In this document: piece after piece, positions 24,954 through 32,818 of the stretch | How positions within the stretch are numbered: position 1 is the first letter of the stretch | Layout of the letters: each line of letters opens with the position of its first letter | NCBI GenBank assembly: GCA_913055675.1 | Contig: CAJXKY010000024.1 | Coordinates: 1 to 35,212 of the forward strand | Direction of reading: 5' to 3' | Origin: an uncultured Halanaerobiales bacterium | Lineage (GTDB): Bacteria; Bacillota; Halanaerobiia; Halanaerobiales; M55B127 | Length of the DNA: 35,212 bases | Made by a program: the position numbers and the translations under genes | Notes under the pieces: model-generated | Databases searched by the model: none | Told to the model about the DNA's origin: nothing | Seen by the model: the letters and a program-made list of their open reading frames with translations, nothing else

Positions 24954-24982
24954 TTGACAAAGTGAAAATATTCACTTATAAT
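24954..24982 (+). promoter_or_regulatory. Perfect consensus promoter of the hydCEDBA operon
   Basis: TTGACA (24954-24959) and TATAAT (24977-24982) with exactly 17 bases between them: a full sigma-A consensus match, the best promoter in the window. It lies 19 bases after the PHP stop and 60 bases before hydC. A promoter this strong normally needs a repressor, and a palindrome occupies its spacer. Confidence 0.9.
24960..24977 (+). promoter_or_regulatory. Rex-like operator within the hyd promoter
   Basis: AAGTGAAAATATTCACTT is a perfect 7+7 inverted repeat with a 4-base centre, filling the spacer between -35 and -10. Its core GTGAA-N4-TTCAC matches the Rex consensus TTGTGAA-N4-TTCACAA except for the outer two bases on each side. 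An exact half site TTGTGAA follows at 24987-24993. Rex releases DNA when NADH is high, which would induce an NADH-consuming hydrogenase. No rex gene is in the window. Confidence 0.7.
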
Positions 24983-25042
24983 TATTTTGTGAATATTTGA
25001 TTACTGAAATAATATTTAAAAATTAGATAGGAGGTAAATTTT

Positions 25043-25531
25043 ATGCCGTGTAGTTGTGGAGACAATAAGATGGAAAAGTATTTAGCGCCTTTAAACGAAA
25101 TTTTTGAAAAATATACGAAAGATGAAAAGTATTTAATACCTATTTTACAGGATGCTCAAGATGAATATGGATACTTACCTGAAGAGGTTTTAAAAGAAAT
25201 TGCCTGTAAATTAGATTTATCTTTAAGCCAAGTATTTGGGGTTGTGACATTTTACTCTCAGTTTCATCTAGAGCCAAGAGGTGAAAATATTATTAGAGTT
25301 TGCACCGGTACTGCCTGTCATGTTAGAGGTGGAGCTGAAGTTTTAGATCAACTAAAACAAGAACTAAATATTGATAGTGGTGAAACTACTGAAGATCTCG
25401 AATTTACATTAGAAACTGTTGCTTGTATAGGTGCTTGTGGTTTGGCCCCAGTTATTATGATTAATGATGATACATATGGTAGAATGAACTCACAAAAAGT
25501 TCCTGAAGTATTGGCTAATTACCAGAAATAA
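25043..25531 (+). CDS. hydC: NuoE-like [2Fe-2S] subunit of the NADH/ferredoxin-dependent [FeFe] hydrogenase
   Basis: Small thioredoxin-fold subunit, 162 residues, related to the NuoE subunit of complex I. All four [2Fe-2S] ligands are present: Cys 87 and 92 in RVCTGTACHVRGG and Cys 128 and 132 in VACIGACGLAP. The helical N-terminal region includes ILQDAQDEYGYLPEEVL and FGVVTFYSQF. Translation uses a TAGGAGG ribosome binding site. It is the first gene of the operon behind the consensus promoter. It should act with HydB and HydA in a cytoplasmic complex, which in relatives couples NADH and ferredoxin oxidation to H2 formation. Confidence 0.93.
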   Translation: MPCSCGDNKMEKYLAPLNEIFEKYTKDEKYLIPILQDAQDEYGYLPEEVLKEIACKLDLSLSQVFGVVTFYSQFHLEPRGENIIRVCTGTACHVRGGAEVLDQLKQELNIDSGETTEDLEFTLETVACIGACGLAPVIMINDDTYGRMNSQKVPEVLANYQK

Positions 25532-26082
25532 TGAAAGAATTAGCATTACATGTTCTTGATATTGCTGAAAATTCAATCTCAGCTGAAGCTGATAATATAA
25601 CTATCGAAATTAATGAAAATACTATAGAAAATTACATTAAAATAATTATTGAAGATGATGGTAAGGGAATTGAAAAAGAAATTTTAAAAAATATTACTGA
25701 TCCATTTGTAACAAGCAGAAATACAAGGCCGGTAGGATTGGGCCTATCATTATTTAAAGCAGCAGCTAAAAGATGTGAGGGCAGTTTTAATATTGAATCT
25801 GATAAAACTGGAACAAAAGTAAAAGCAGTTTTTAAGAGAGATCATATAGACCGCGCTCCCATAGGTAATGTTGCTCAGTCTTTAATTTCAATTCTTTTAT
25901 GGAATGAAAATATTGATTTAAAATATATACATACATATGATAATGATCAATTTATATTTGACACAAAAGAAATTAAAAAGGAATTAGAGGATATCAATAT
26001 TACAGATAGTAAAATTATAAACTGGTTAAAAGACTATATAAAGGAAAACATTAGTGAAATTCGCGGAGGTGAATTTAATTGA
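25531..26082 (+). CDS. Histidine-kinase-like GHKL ATPase in the hyd operon
   Basis: A 183-residue protein whose first 110 residues are a GHKL ATPase domain: N box in LDIAENSISAEADN, G1 box EDDGKGI and G2 box RPVGLGLSLFKAAA. The remaining C-terminal part is helical and unassigned. There is no His phosphoacceptor or sensor domain, so it cannot be a classical sensor kinase alone. The start ATG shares a base with the hydC stop. An ATPase at this spot is, as I recall, also found in hyd operons of other anaerobes (hydE of Acetobacterium woodii). Its role is unknown: chaperone, assembly or signalling. Confidence 0.85.
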   Translation: MKELALHVLDIAENSISAEADNITIEINENTIENYIKIIIEDDGKGIEKEILKNITDPFVTSRNTRPVGLGLSLFKAAAKRCEGSFNIESDKTGTKVKAVFKRDHIDRAPIGNVAQSLISILLWNENIDLKYIHTYDNDQFIFDTKEIKKELEDINITDSKIINWLKDYIKENISEIRGGEFN

Positions 26083-26444
26083 AATCATTAGAAGATCTTA
26101 GAGAAATGCGTAAAGAAGTTGAAAAAGAAATGCAAACCCGTAAAAATACAAATAAGCCGAAAGTAATTATAGGTATGGGGACCTGCGGTATAGCAGCAGG
26201 TGCAAGAGAAATTTTACAGGCGGTAATGGAAGAAATGGATAAAAGAGATTTAGATATTGAAGTAACTCAAACCGGCTGTATAGGTATGTGTGAAAAAGAA
26301 CCGTTAATGGATGTAAAACTACCTGGTAAAGATAGAATTACTTATGGTAATTTGGATAAAGAAGATGTTAAGAGAATCATTGTTAATCATGTGATAAATG
26401 GTAATGTAGTTGATGAACTTGTTATAGCAAGATTAGAAGAATAA
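26079..26444 (+). CDS. hydD: Small thioredoxin-fold ferredoxin-like subunit HydD, one cluster Cys missing
   Basis: A 121-residue thioredoxin-like [2Fe-2S] family protein with a charged N-terminal helix. Only three Cys exist: Cys 36 in GMGTCGIAAGA and Cys 67 and 71 in TGCIGMCEKEP. The first Cys of the usual C-x4-C pair is replaced (Ile 31), so a normal [2Fe-2S] cluster is doubtful. The start is TTG, overlapping the upstream stop in TTGA, with CGGAGGTGA about 8 bases before it. Position and size match the HydD gene of related operons. A structural role in the complex is plausible. Confidence 0.83.
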   Translation: MKSLEDLREMRKEVEKEMQTRKNTNKPKVIIGMGTCGIAAGAREILQAVMEEMDKRDLDIEVTQTGCIGMCEKEPLMDVKLPGKDRITYGNLDKEDVKRIIVNHVINGNVVDELVIARLEE

Positions 26445-26466
26445 TTTTAAAGGAGGCTTATTACAA

Positions 26467-28269
26467 TTGAAGGACACAATATATAGATCACATGTTTTGA
26501 TTTGTACCGGAACTGGATGTGTTTCATCTGGTGCTAAAAATATAAAACACGAATTACAAGATGAATTAGCAGATAACGATTTGAAAAATGAAATAAAAAT
26601 TGTAGAAACTGGTTGTCATGGATTTTGTGAAAAAGGACCAATCATGGTTGTATATCCTGAAGGAGTATTCTATTGTCAGGTTAAAGAAGAAGATGTATCG
26701 GAAATAGTAGAAGAACATCTACTTAAAGGCAGAATTGTAGAAAGATTATTGTTTAAAGAACCAATGACCGAAGAAAGTATACCTTCATATGAAGATATTG
26801 ATTTCTATAAAAAACAACATAGGATTGCTTTAGCAAACTGTGGTAAAATCAATCCAGAAAGTATTAATGAATACATAGCAAATGGCGGTTATGAAGCAGC
26901 TGGAAAAGCACTAACCCAAATGACCCCTGAAGAAATAATAAAAGAAGTAAAAGAAGCCGGACTCCGCGGTCGTGGTGGAGGAGGTTTTCCCACCGGCTTA
27001 AAATGGCAGTTTGCTTTTGATAATAATAGTGATAAAAAATATGTAATATGTAATGCAGATGAAGGTGACCCCGGTGCATTTATGGATCGTAGTGTTTTAG
27101 AAGGAGATCCTCACCGGATAATTGAAGGTATGTTAATTAATGCTTATGCAATTGGTGCCGATGAAGGTTATGTATATGTAAGAGCTGAATATCCTTTGGC
27201 TATTGATCGTTTACAAAAAGCTATAGATGCAGCCGAAGATCTTGGTTTATTAGGTGAAGATATATTTGGTTCAGGTTTTAATTTTAATTTACATATTAAA
27301 AAGGGAGCCGGTGCATTTGTGTGTGGCGAAGAGACAGCCTTAATGGCTTCTATAGAAGGTAAAAGGGGAATGCCAAACCCTAGACCTCCATATCCTGCTG
27401 AAAAGGGTTTATGGGGCAAACCAACTAATATAAACAATGTAGAAACCTTAGCAAATATACCATATATTATAAACGAAGGTTCTGAAGTTTTTTCTTCTAT
27501 TGGAACTGAAAACAGTAAAGGAACAAAGGTATTTGCTTTAACTGGGAAAATAAAAAATACTGGTCTTGTAGAAGTACCAATGGGTACTACTCTTCAAGAA
27601 GTAGTATATGATATTGGTGGAGGATTAACTGACGATAAAGATTTTAAAGCTATTCAGACAGGTGGACCATCAGGTGGATGTATTCCAGAAGACTATCTTG
27701 CTTTACCTATTGATTATGACTCTTTGATAGAAGTAGGAGCTATGATGGGTTCTGGTGGTATGGTTGTAATGGATGATAGTACCTGTATGGTAGATGTAGC
27801 TCGTTTCTTTTTATCCTTTACCCAAAGTGAATCTTGTGGTAAATGTACTCCTTGTAGAGAAGGAACAAAAAGAATGCTTGAAATATTAAATAGAATTTGT
27901 GATGGGGAAGGTAAAGATGGAGATATCCGATTATTAGAACAATTAGGTGAACATATTAAAGATACAGCCCTTTGTGGGTTGGGACAAACTGCCCCTAATC
28001 CAGTTTTAAGTACATTACAGTATTTTAGAAATGAATATGAAGCTCATATTTATGACAATAAATGTCCAGCTGGAGTTTGTGAAGAATTAGCTGCATCATT
28101 TACTATAAATATTGATAGCTGTATTGGCTGTGGCCAATGTGTTAAAGTATGTCCAGTTGATGCAATTAGTAAAGGTGATGGAAAATACTATATAATTGAT
28201 GAAGAAGTTTGTATATCTTGTGGAGCATGTGCTAAAAAATGTCCGGTTGACGCAATATTTCAGGGTTAA
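26467..28269 (+). CDS. hydB: NADH-binding flavoprotein subunit of the [FeFe] hydrogenase
   Basis: NuoF-type subunit, 600 residues. An N-terminal thioredoxin-like [2Fe-2S] domain (Cys 13, 18, 50, 54) precedes the FMN/NADH core with GLRGRGGGGFPTG (166-177), NADEGDPGAF (196-205) and FVCGEETAL. A [4Fe-4S] site (Cys 457, 460, 463, 503) follows, and two C-terminal [4Fe-4S] clusters (Cys 552, 555, 558, 562 and 582, 585, 588, 592) end the chain. All ligands are present. The start is TTG after AAAGGAGG. It oxidizes NADH and is the expected site of electron bifurcation with ferredoxin, as shown for relatives. Confidence 0.95.
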   Translation: MKDTIYRSHVLICTGTGCVSSGAKNIKHELQDELADNDLKNEIKIVETGCHGFCEKGPIMVVYPEGVFYCQVKEEDVSEIVEEHLLKGRIVERLLFKEPMTEESIPSYEDIDFYKKQHRIALANCGKINPESINEYIANGGYEAAGKALTQMTPEEIIKEVKEAGLRGRGGGGFPTGLKWQFAFDNNSDKKYVICNADEGDPGAFMDRSVLEGDPHRIIEGMLINAYAIGADEGYVYVRAEYPLAIDRLQKAIDAAEDLGLLGEDIFGSGFNFNLHIKKGAGAFVCGEETALMASIEGKRGMPNPRPPYPAEKGLWGKPTNINNVETLANIPYIINEGSEVFSSIGTENSKGTKVFALTGKIKNTGLVEVPMGTTLQEVVYDIGGGLTDDKDFKAIQTGGPSGGCIPEDYLALPIDYDSLIEVGAMMGSGGMVVMDDSTCMVDVARFFLSFTQSESCGKCTPCREGTKRMLEILNRICDGEGKDGDIRLLEQLGEHIKDTALCGLGQTAPNPVLSTLQYFRNEYEAHIYDNKCPAGVCEELAASFTINIDSCIGCGQCVKVCPVDAISKGDGKYYIIDEEVCISCGACAKKCPVDAIFQG

Positions 28270-28296
28270 TCCGGTAAAGAGGAGGTTAAATTTCAA

Positions 28297-30018
28297 ATGG
28301 AAAAAGTAACTTTAACTATAGATCAACAAAAAGTAGAAGTTGAAAAAGGAACTACTGTACTTGAAGCAGCTAAAGAAGTTGGGATTGATGTACCATCTTT
28401 ATGCTATCATCCTGATCTAACATTACATGGTGCTTGCCGAGTTTGTGTGGTTGAAAATGTAGAGGATGAATCATTAATGGCATCTTGTGTTTCTCCTGTT
28501 CGAGAAGGAATGGAAATTAGCACAAGGAGTATGAAAGCTAGAAGAGCAAGAAGAAGAAATGTTGAACTGCTATTAGCAAACCATCCTAATGATTGTTTGG
28601 GCTGTGATCGCAATGGTACTTGTGAATTACAGGATATAACTCATAGTCTTGGTATTACACAAAAGGATATTGAAGAAATTTCTGGTGAAGTACGTGAAGT
28701 ACCTAAAGATGAAACCGGTCCTGCTTTAAAAAGAGATCCTAATAAATGTATATTATGTGGTCGTTGTGTAAGGGTTTGTGAAGAAGTTCAAGGTGTATCA
28801 GCCCTTCAATTTAGTAATAGAGGTTTTGATTCCATAGTTACAACAGCTTTTGACTTACCACAAAGTGAAATAAATTGTGCTAACTGTGGACAGTGTGCAA
28901 CAGTTTGTCCAGTTGGAGCAATAACAGAGGTCAGTGAAATTCAAAAGGTATGGAATGCAATTGAAGATGAAGATGTTCATGTTGTAGCTCAAACAGCGCC
29001 ATCTATACAGGCTACTATTGGTGAAGAATTTGGTTATAAACCAGGCACAGTAGTTACAGGAGAATTAGTTTCAGCATTAAGAAAGCTAGGTTTTGACAGC
29101 GTATTTTCAACAGAATTTACTGCCGATTTAACAATTCTAGAAGAAGGTACTGAATTTCTTGAAAGATTAATTGAAAACAAGAATTTACCGCATATTACTT
29201 CTTGTTGCCCAGGCTGGGTAAAATATGCTGAACATAATTATTCTGATTTATTGAATCATTTATCAACTGCAAAATCGCCGCAGCAGATGTTCTCAGCATT
29301 ATCAAAAACATATTATGCAGAGAGTACTAATATAGATCCTAAAGATATTTATACAGTTTCAATTATGCCCTGTACGGCGAAAAAGTTTGAAAAAGACAGG
29401 GAAGAAATAAATGCTAGTAATCTTAAAGATACTGATGCTGTTTTAACTACCAGAGAATTAGCTAGAATGATTAAAGAGGTAGGTATTCAATTTGAAAACC
29501 TAAACAAGGAAGAGTATGATGAATTAATGGGTAAACACACCGGAGCGGGAACAATTTTTGGTACAACCGGTGGTGTAGCAGAAGCAGCAGTTAGAACTGT
29601 AAAAGAAAAACTAACTGGTGAAGAGTTAGAAAGATTAAATTTAGGATTTAAAGGTATAAATGAAGCAGAAGTTGAAATAGGTGATAGAACTATAAAAGTT
29701 GCGATAGCAAATGGATTAAGAAATGCGGAAAGTTTGTTGGATGAAGTTCGAGCCGGTGAGTCTGATTATCACTTTATCGAAGTAATGGCTTGTCCCCATG
29801 GATGTGTTGGTGGTGGAGGTCAACCACTACCAATTAATGAAAAACATAAAGAACTTAGAAGTGAGGGGCTTACTAATACTGATGAAAATAGTGTTGTAAG
29901 AAAATCACATGAAAATCCGATGATTAAAAAATTATATGAAGAGTTTCTTGATGAACCCAATAGTGAACGCGCCCATGAATTACTTCATACTACCTTCAAA
30001 TGTAGACAAAAGAATTAA
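28297..30018 (+). CDS. hydA: Catalytic subunit of the [FeFe] hydrogenase
   Basis: H2-forming subunit, 573 residues. Clusters in order: [2Fe-2S] (Cys 36, 47, 50, 64), His-ligated [4Fe-4S] (His 96, Cys 100, 103, 109), two [4Fe-4S] (Cys 151, 154, 157, 161 and 194, 197, 200, 204), then the H-cluster domain. The H-cluster motifs are complete: TSCCPGW (Cys 303 proton relay, Cys 304 ligand), MPCTAKKFE (Cys 359) and EVMACPHGCVGGGGQP (Cys 499 and 503). A small-subunit-like tail closes the protein. It lacks the extra C-terminal [2Fe-2S] domain of the larger Thermotoga HydA. Maturases HydE/F/G are not in the window. Confidence 0.97.
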   Translation: MEKVTLTIDQQKVEVEKGTTVLEAAKEVGIDVPSLCYHPDLTLHGACRVCVVENVEDESLMASCVSPVREGMEISTRSMKARRARRRNVELLLANHPNDCLGCDRNGTCELQDITHSLGITQKDIEEISGEVREVPKDETGPALKRDPNKCILCGRCVRVCEEVQGVSALQFSNRGFDSIVTTAFDLPQSEINCANCGQCATVCPVGAITEVSEIQKVWNAIEDEDVHVVAQTAPSIQATIGEEFGYKPGTVVTGELVSALRKLGFDSVFSTEFTADLTILEEGTEFLERLIENKNLPHITSCCPGWVKYAEHNYSDLLNHLSTAKSPQQMFSALSKTYYAESTNIDPKDIYTVSIMPCTAKKFEKDREEINASNLKDTDAVLTTRELARMIKEVGIQFENLNKEEYDELMGKHTGAGTIFGTTGGVAEAAVRTVKEKLTGEELERLNLGFKGINEAEVEIGDRTIKVAIANGLRNAESLLDEVRAGESDYHFIEVMACPHGCVGGGGQPLPINEKHKELRSEGLTNTDENSVVRKSHENPMIKKLYEEFLDEPNSERAHELLHTTFKCRQKN

Positions 30019-30038
30019 TATTTAAATTTTAAATGATT

Positions 30039-30071
30039 AACCCCCATCTCTAAACTCAGAGGTGGGGGGTT
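30039..30071 (+). terminator. Strong hairpin terminator after hydA
   Basis: AACCCCCATCTCT (30039-30051) pairs with AGAGGTGGGGGGTT (30058-30071), with one bulged G and a short A-rich loop. The stem is long and GC-rich. The downstream T content (TTCTTGATTT) is modest, so termination efficiency is uncertain. Confidence 0.78.
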
Positions 30072-30072
30072 C

Positions 30073-30101
30073 TTGATTTAAAGGGAATACTGAAGTATAA
30101 T
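30073..30101 (+). promoter_or_regulatory. Promoter for the tsaE operon
   Basis: TTGATT (30073-30078), a 17-base spacer and a perfect TATAAT (30096-30101) directly follow the hydA terminator. The predicted leader before tsaE is about 45 bases. Confidence 0.72.
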
Positions 30102-30153
30102 GTTAATAGTTAATAATATCTAAGCAAGATTTTAAATAAGGAAGTGAAAGAGC

Positions 30154-30639
30154 TTGAAATTCCATAGTTACAAACCTGAACAAACGAAGAATATAGGCAA
30201 AAAATTAGCTGATATAATTAAAAATAATTATGTTTATTTTTCACAAATTATACTGTTGACGGGAGATTTAGGAGCCGGGAAAACTGTCTTTGTTAAAGGT
30301 TTAGCAGAGGGGTTAGATTTGGATGTTAATATAACAAGCCCTACTTTTAATCTTATCAATGAGTATGAAGGTAAACCAGGACTTATTCATATGGATTTTT
30401 ACCGTTTAGATAAAAAGGATGAACTTATTCAAATAGGTTTTGAAGAGTATTTAAATATGGAAGCAGTAAAAGCGATTGAATGGCCTCAACTTGCTTTTGA
30501 TTATTTGGGAAATGAATTTATATTTATAAAAATATCTAATATTAGTGAAAATAAGCGAGAAGTAATGATAGAGGGCGAAGGTAAAAAAAGCCAAAATATT
30601 CTTAAAGGACTGAAGAAATATGATAATATTAGGGATTGA
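30154..30639 (+). CDS. tsaE: tRNA t6A biosynthesis ATPase TsaE
   Basis: ATPase required with TsaB and TsaD for threonylcarbamoyl-adenosine at position 37 of tRNAs. It has 161 residues, with Walker A as GDLGAGKTVFVKGLAEGL (about residue 35) and the typical ITSPTFNLINEYEG, HMDFYRL and AIEWPQ. The start is TTG; an AAGGAAGTGAA ribosome binding site lies before it, and the N-terminal residues match the family from there. It overlaps tsaB by 20 bases. Confidence 0.94.
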   Translation: MKFHSYKPEQTKNIGKKLADIIKNNYVYFSQIILLTGDLGAGKTVFVKGLAEGLDLDVNITSPTFNLINEYEGKPGLIHMDFYRLDKKDELIQIGFEEYLNMEAVKAIEWPQLAFDYLGNEFIFIKISNISENKREVMIEGEGKKSQNILKGLKKYDNIRD

Positions 30640-31339
30640 TACAAGCTCAGACATTTGTTCAGTTGGTCTAAGTGAAGGGAAAGATTTTCTAGGCGAAATA
30701 AATATAAAGTTAAGAAGAAGACATAGCGAAAGGCTATTACCAATTATAAAAAATCTACTTTCTGAAACTGGTCTAGGGATGCAAGATATTGATGGAGTGG
30801 CCGTTACAGATGGTCCAGGTTCATTTACAGGACTACGGATTGGTTTAAGCACTGTACAAGCTTTTAAAAAGGCCCTTGAGATTCCTGCTTATTCAGTTTC
30901 TACTTTAGAGTATATGGCTTACTCAATTGCTCAATATTATGAAAATAGTATTTTAATTCCAACAATAGATGCTCGAAATAAAAGAGTATATACTGCAGTA
31001 TTTGAAAGAGAAAAAGGTAGTGATGAACTTAAAAGGATTGAAAAAGATAAAGCAGTTGAAGTTAAAAAACTGGTAAATAATATAGAAAAGTATCATAAGA
31101 GAAAAATCATCTTTGGGTCAGGTACTGATCAGTATTTTAAAATATTAAAAGAAGCAGAGCTAGATAATACAAAATTGATTTACAAAACCAGAAATTTTGG
31201 TGGATATAATCTAGCAACATTAGGTTATAAATATATTAAGCAGGGTAAAAATACTGATTATAAAAATTTAACACCAACTTATTTAAAAAAACCACAAGCA
31301 AGGATAAATTGGGAAAAAAAGTATTTGCAAGGGGGATAA
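30620..31339 (+). CDS. tsaB: tRNA t6A biosynthesis protein TsaB
   Basis: Inactive-kinase-fold partner of TsaD, 239 residues. It starts MIILGIDTSSDICSVGL and contains RHSERLLPIIKNLL and the family stretch VTDGPGSFTGLRIGL. PTYLKKPQA at the C-terminus is also typical. Its beginning overlaps the end of tsaE, and its end is followed at once by rimI, the standard tsaE-tsaB-rimI-tsaD order. Confidence 0.95.
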   Translation: MIILGIDTSSDICSVGLSEGKDFLGEINIKLRRRHSERLLPIIKNLLSETGLGMQDIDGVAVTDGPGSFTGLRIGLSTVQAFKKALEIPAYSVSTLEYMAYSIAQYYENSILIPTIDARNKRVYTAVFEREKGSDELKRIEKDKAVEVKKLVNNIEKYHKRKIIFGSGTDQYFKILKEAELDNTKLIYKTRNFGGYNLATLGYKYIKQGKNTDYKNLTPTYLKKPQARINWEKKYLQGG

Positions 31340-31341
31340 AA

Positions 31342-31806
31342 ATGCAGATAACTCTTGATGTAATGAAAGAAAAAGATTTAAAACAAATTTTACAAATTGA
31401 GAGAGAGGCTTTTTCAAATCCCTGGAATGTTAAATTTTTTAAGGAAGAGTTAAGACATAATGCTTTTGCACTTTATTTAACAGCTCGAGTAGTAGAGCAA
31501 ATTATTGGATATGTAGGTTTTTGGTTTAAAAATCATGCCAATGAAGTACATATTGTTAATTTAGCTGTTAAAAAGGATTTTAGAAGAGAAGGAATTGGAA
31601 CATATTTAATCAAGGAAATTATAGATATGTCAAGAAACTTACAGGCTGATTATGTTACACTTGAAGTGAGAGTAACAAATGAAGCAGCAATTAAGTTATA
31701 TCAAAACCTAGGGTTTAAAAAGAACGGTTTAACCCCCCATTATTATTTGGATAACGAAGAGGATGCTTTATTGATGAAAAAGGAGATTGTATATAATGAA
31801 GGATAA
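31342..31806 (+). CDS. rimI: Ribosomal-protein-alanine N-acetyltransferase RimI
   Basis: GNAT-family N-acetyltransferase of 154 residues. The acetyl-CoA loop is seen as VKKDFRREGIGTYL; other family marks are IEREAFSNPW near the N-terminus, LEVRVTNEAAIKLYQNLGF and YYLDNEEDALLM at the end. I chose ATG 31342, 6 bases after AAGGGGG. An upstream in-frame TTG (31309) lies inside tsaB and lacks a ribosome binding site. It overlaps tsaD by 11 bases. RimI acetylates ribosomal protein S18 in E. coli; the target here is assumed. Confidence 0.92.
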   Translation: MQITLDVMKEKDLKQILQIEREAFSNPWNVKFFKEELRHNAFALYLTARVVEQIIGYVGFWFKNHANEVHIVNLAVKKDFRREGIGTYLIKEIIDMSRNLQADYVTLEVRVTNEAAIKLYQNLGFKKNGLTPHYYLDNEEDALLMKKEIVYNEG

Positions 31807-32809
31807 TATAAAAATATTAGCTATAGAAACTTCTTGTGATGAAACTGCAGCAGCAGTTAGTAAAAACGGATTAAACATCTTGGCCAATGTTGTATCATCT
31901 CAGGTGGATTGGCATCGTAAATATGGAGGTGTAGTACCGGAAATTGCTTCTCGTAAACATATGGAGTTCATCAATCCAGTTGTAGAAGAGGCACTTAAGG
32001 AAGCAGGACTTCAGTTAAAGGAAATTGATGCAATAGCTGCAACCTATGGTCCGGGTTTAGTAGGCTCATTATTAGTTGGACTTACTTATGCTAAATCACT
32101 ATCCTTAGCTTTAAATAAACCTTTTATTGGTGTTAATCATATAGCCGGGCATATTTATGCAAATTTCATTTCAAAACAAGATATTGAAACGCCTGTGGTT
32201 TGTCTGACTGTATCAGGTGGACATACTGATTTATTATATTTTAAAGAATACGGAGAATATGAAATATTGGGAAGAACAAAAGATGATGCTGCGGGAGAAG
32301 CGTTTGATAAAATAGCAAGATATTTGGGATTGGGTTATCCAGGTGGTCCTATTATTGAAGAGAAGGCTAAAAACGGAAAAGAAGACGCAATAGATTTTCC
32401 ACGTCCTTTTTTAGATAAACCGAATTATGATTTTAGTTTTAGTGGTTTGAAAACTGCAGTCATTAACTATATTCATAATAAAAAGCAAAAAGGAGAAAAA
32501 CTTAATATAAATAATATAGCTGCTAGCTTTCAAAAAGCAGTAATAGATATACTAACTATAAAAACTACTAAAGCTGCTTTAAATAAAGGAGTTAATAGTG
32601 TTATATTATCAGGAGGAGTTGCTGCTAATAATCGTTTTAAAGAAGTGCTTGAAGAAAAATTAAGTGAGCATGATATACCATTATATTATCCTGATCATGA
32701 ACTTTGTACTGATAATGCAGCAATGATTAGTACAGTAGCATATTATCAATATAAGAAAAATGATTTTGCAGAACTAGATATAAATGCCGACCCCAATTTG
32801 AAGTTATAG
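31796..32809 (+). CDS. tsaD: tRNA N6-adenosine threonylcarbamoyltransferase TsaD
   Basis: Catalytic subunit of t6A synthesis, 337 residues. It starts near IKILAIETSCDETAAAV, carries the metal-binding HIAGH (His 115 and 119), VSGGHTDL, GLGYPGGP, FSFSGLKTA, LSGGVAANNRF and the C-terminal CTDNAAMI with its metal Asp. ATG 31796 is preferred because AAGGAG lies 10 bases upstream; TTG 31787 is too close to that site. The stop is followed directly by a radical SAM gene, probably on the same transcript. Confidence 0.96.
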   Translation: MKDNIKILAIETSCDETAAAVSKNGLNILANVVSSQVDWHRKYGGVVPEIASRKHMEFINPVVEEALKEAGLQLKEIDAIAATYGPGLVGSLLVGLTYAKSLSLALNKPFIGVNHIAGHIYANFISKQDIETPVVCLTVSGGHTDLLYFKEYGEYEILGRTKDDAAGEAFDKIARYLGLGYPGGPIIEEKAKNGKEDAIDFPRPFLDKPNYDFSFSGLKTAVINYIHNKKQKGEKLNINNIAASFQKAVIDILTIKTTKAALNKGVNSVILSGGVAANNRFKEVLEEKLSEHDIPLYYPDHELCTDNAAMISTVAYYQYKKNDFAELDINADPNLKL

Positions 32810-32818
32810 GTGATAAAA

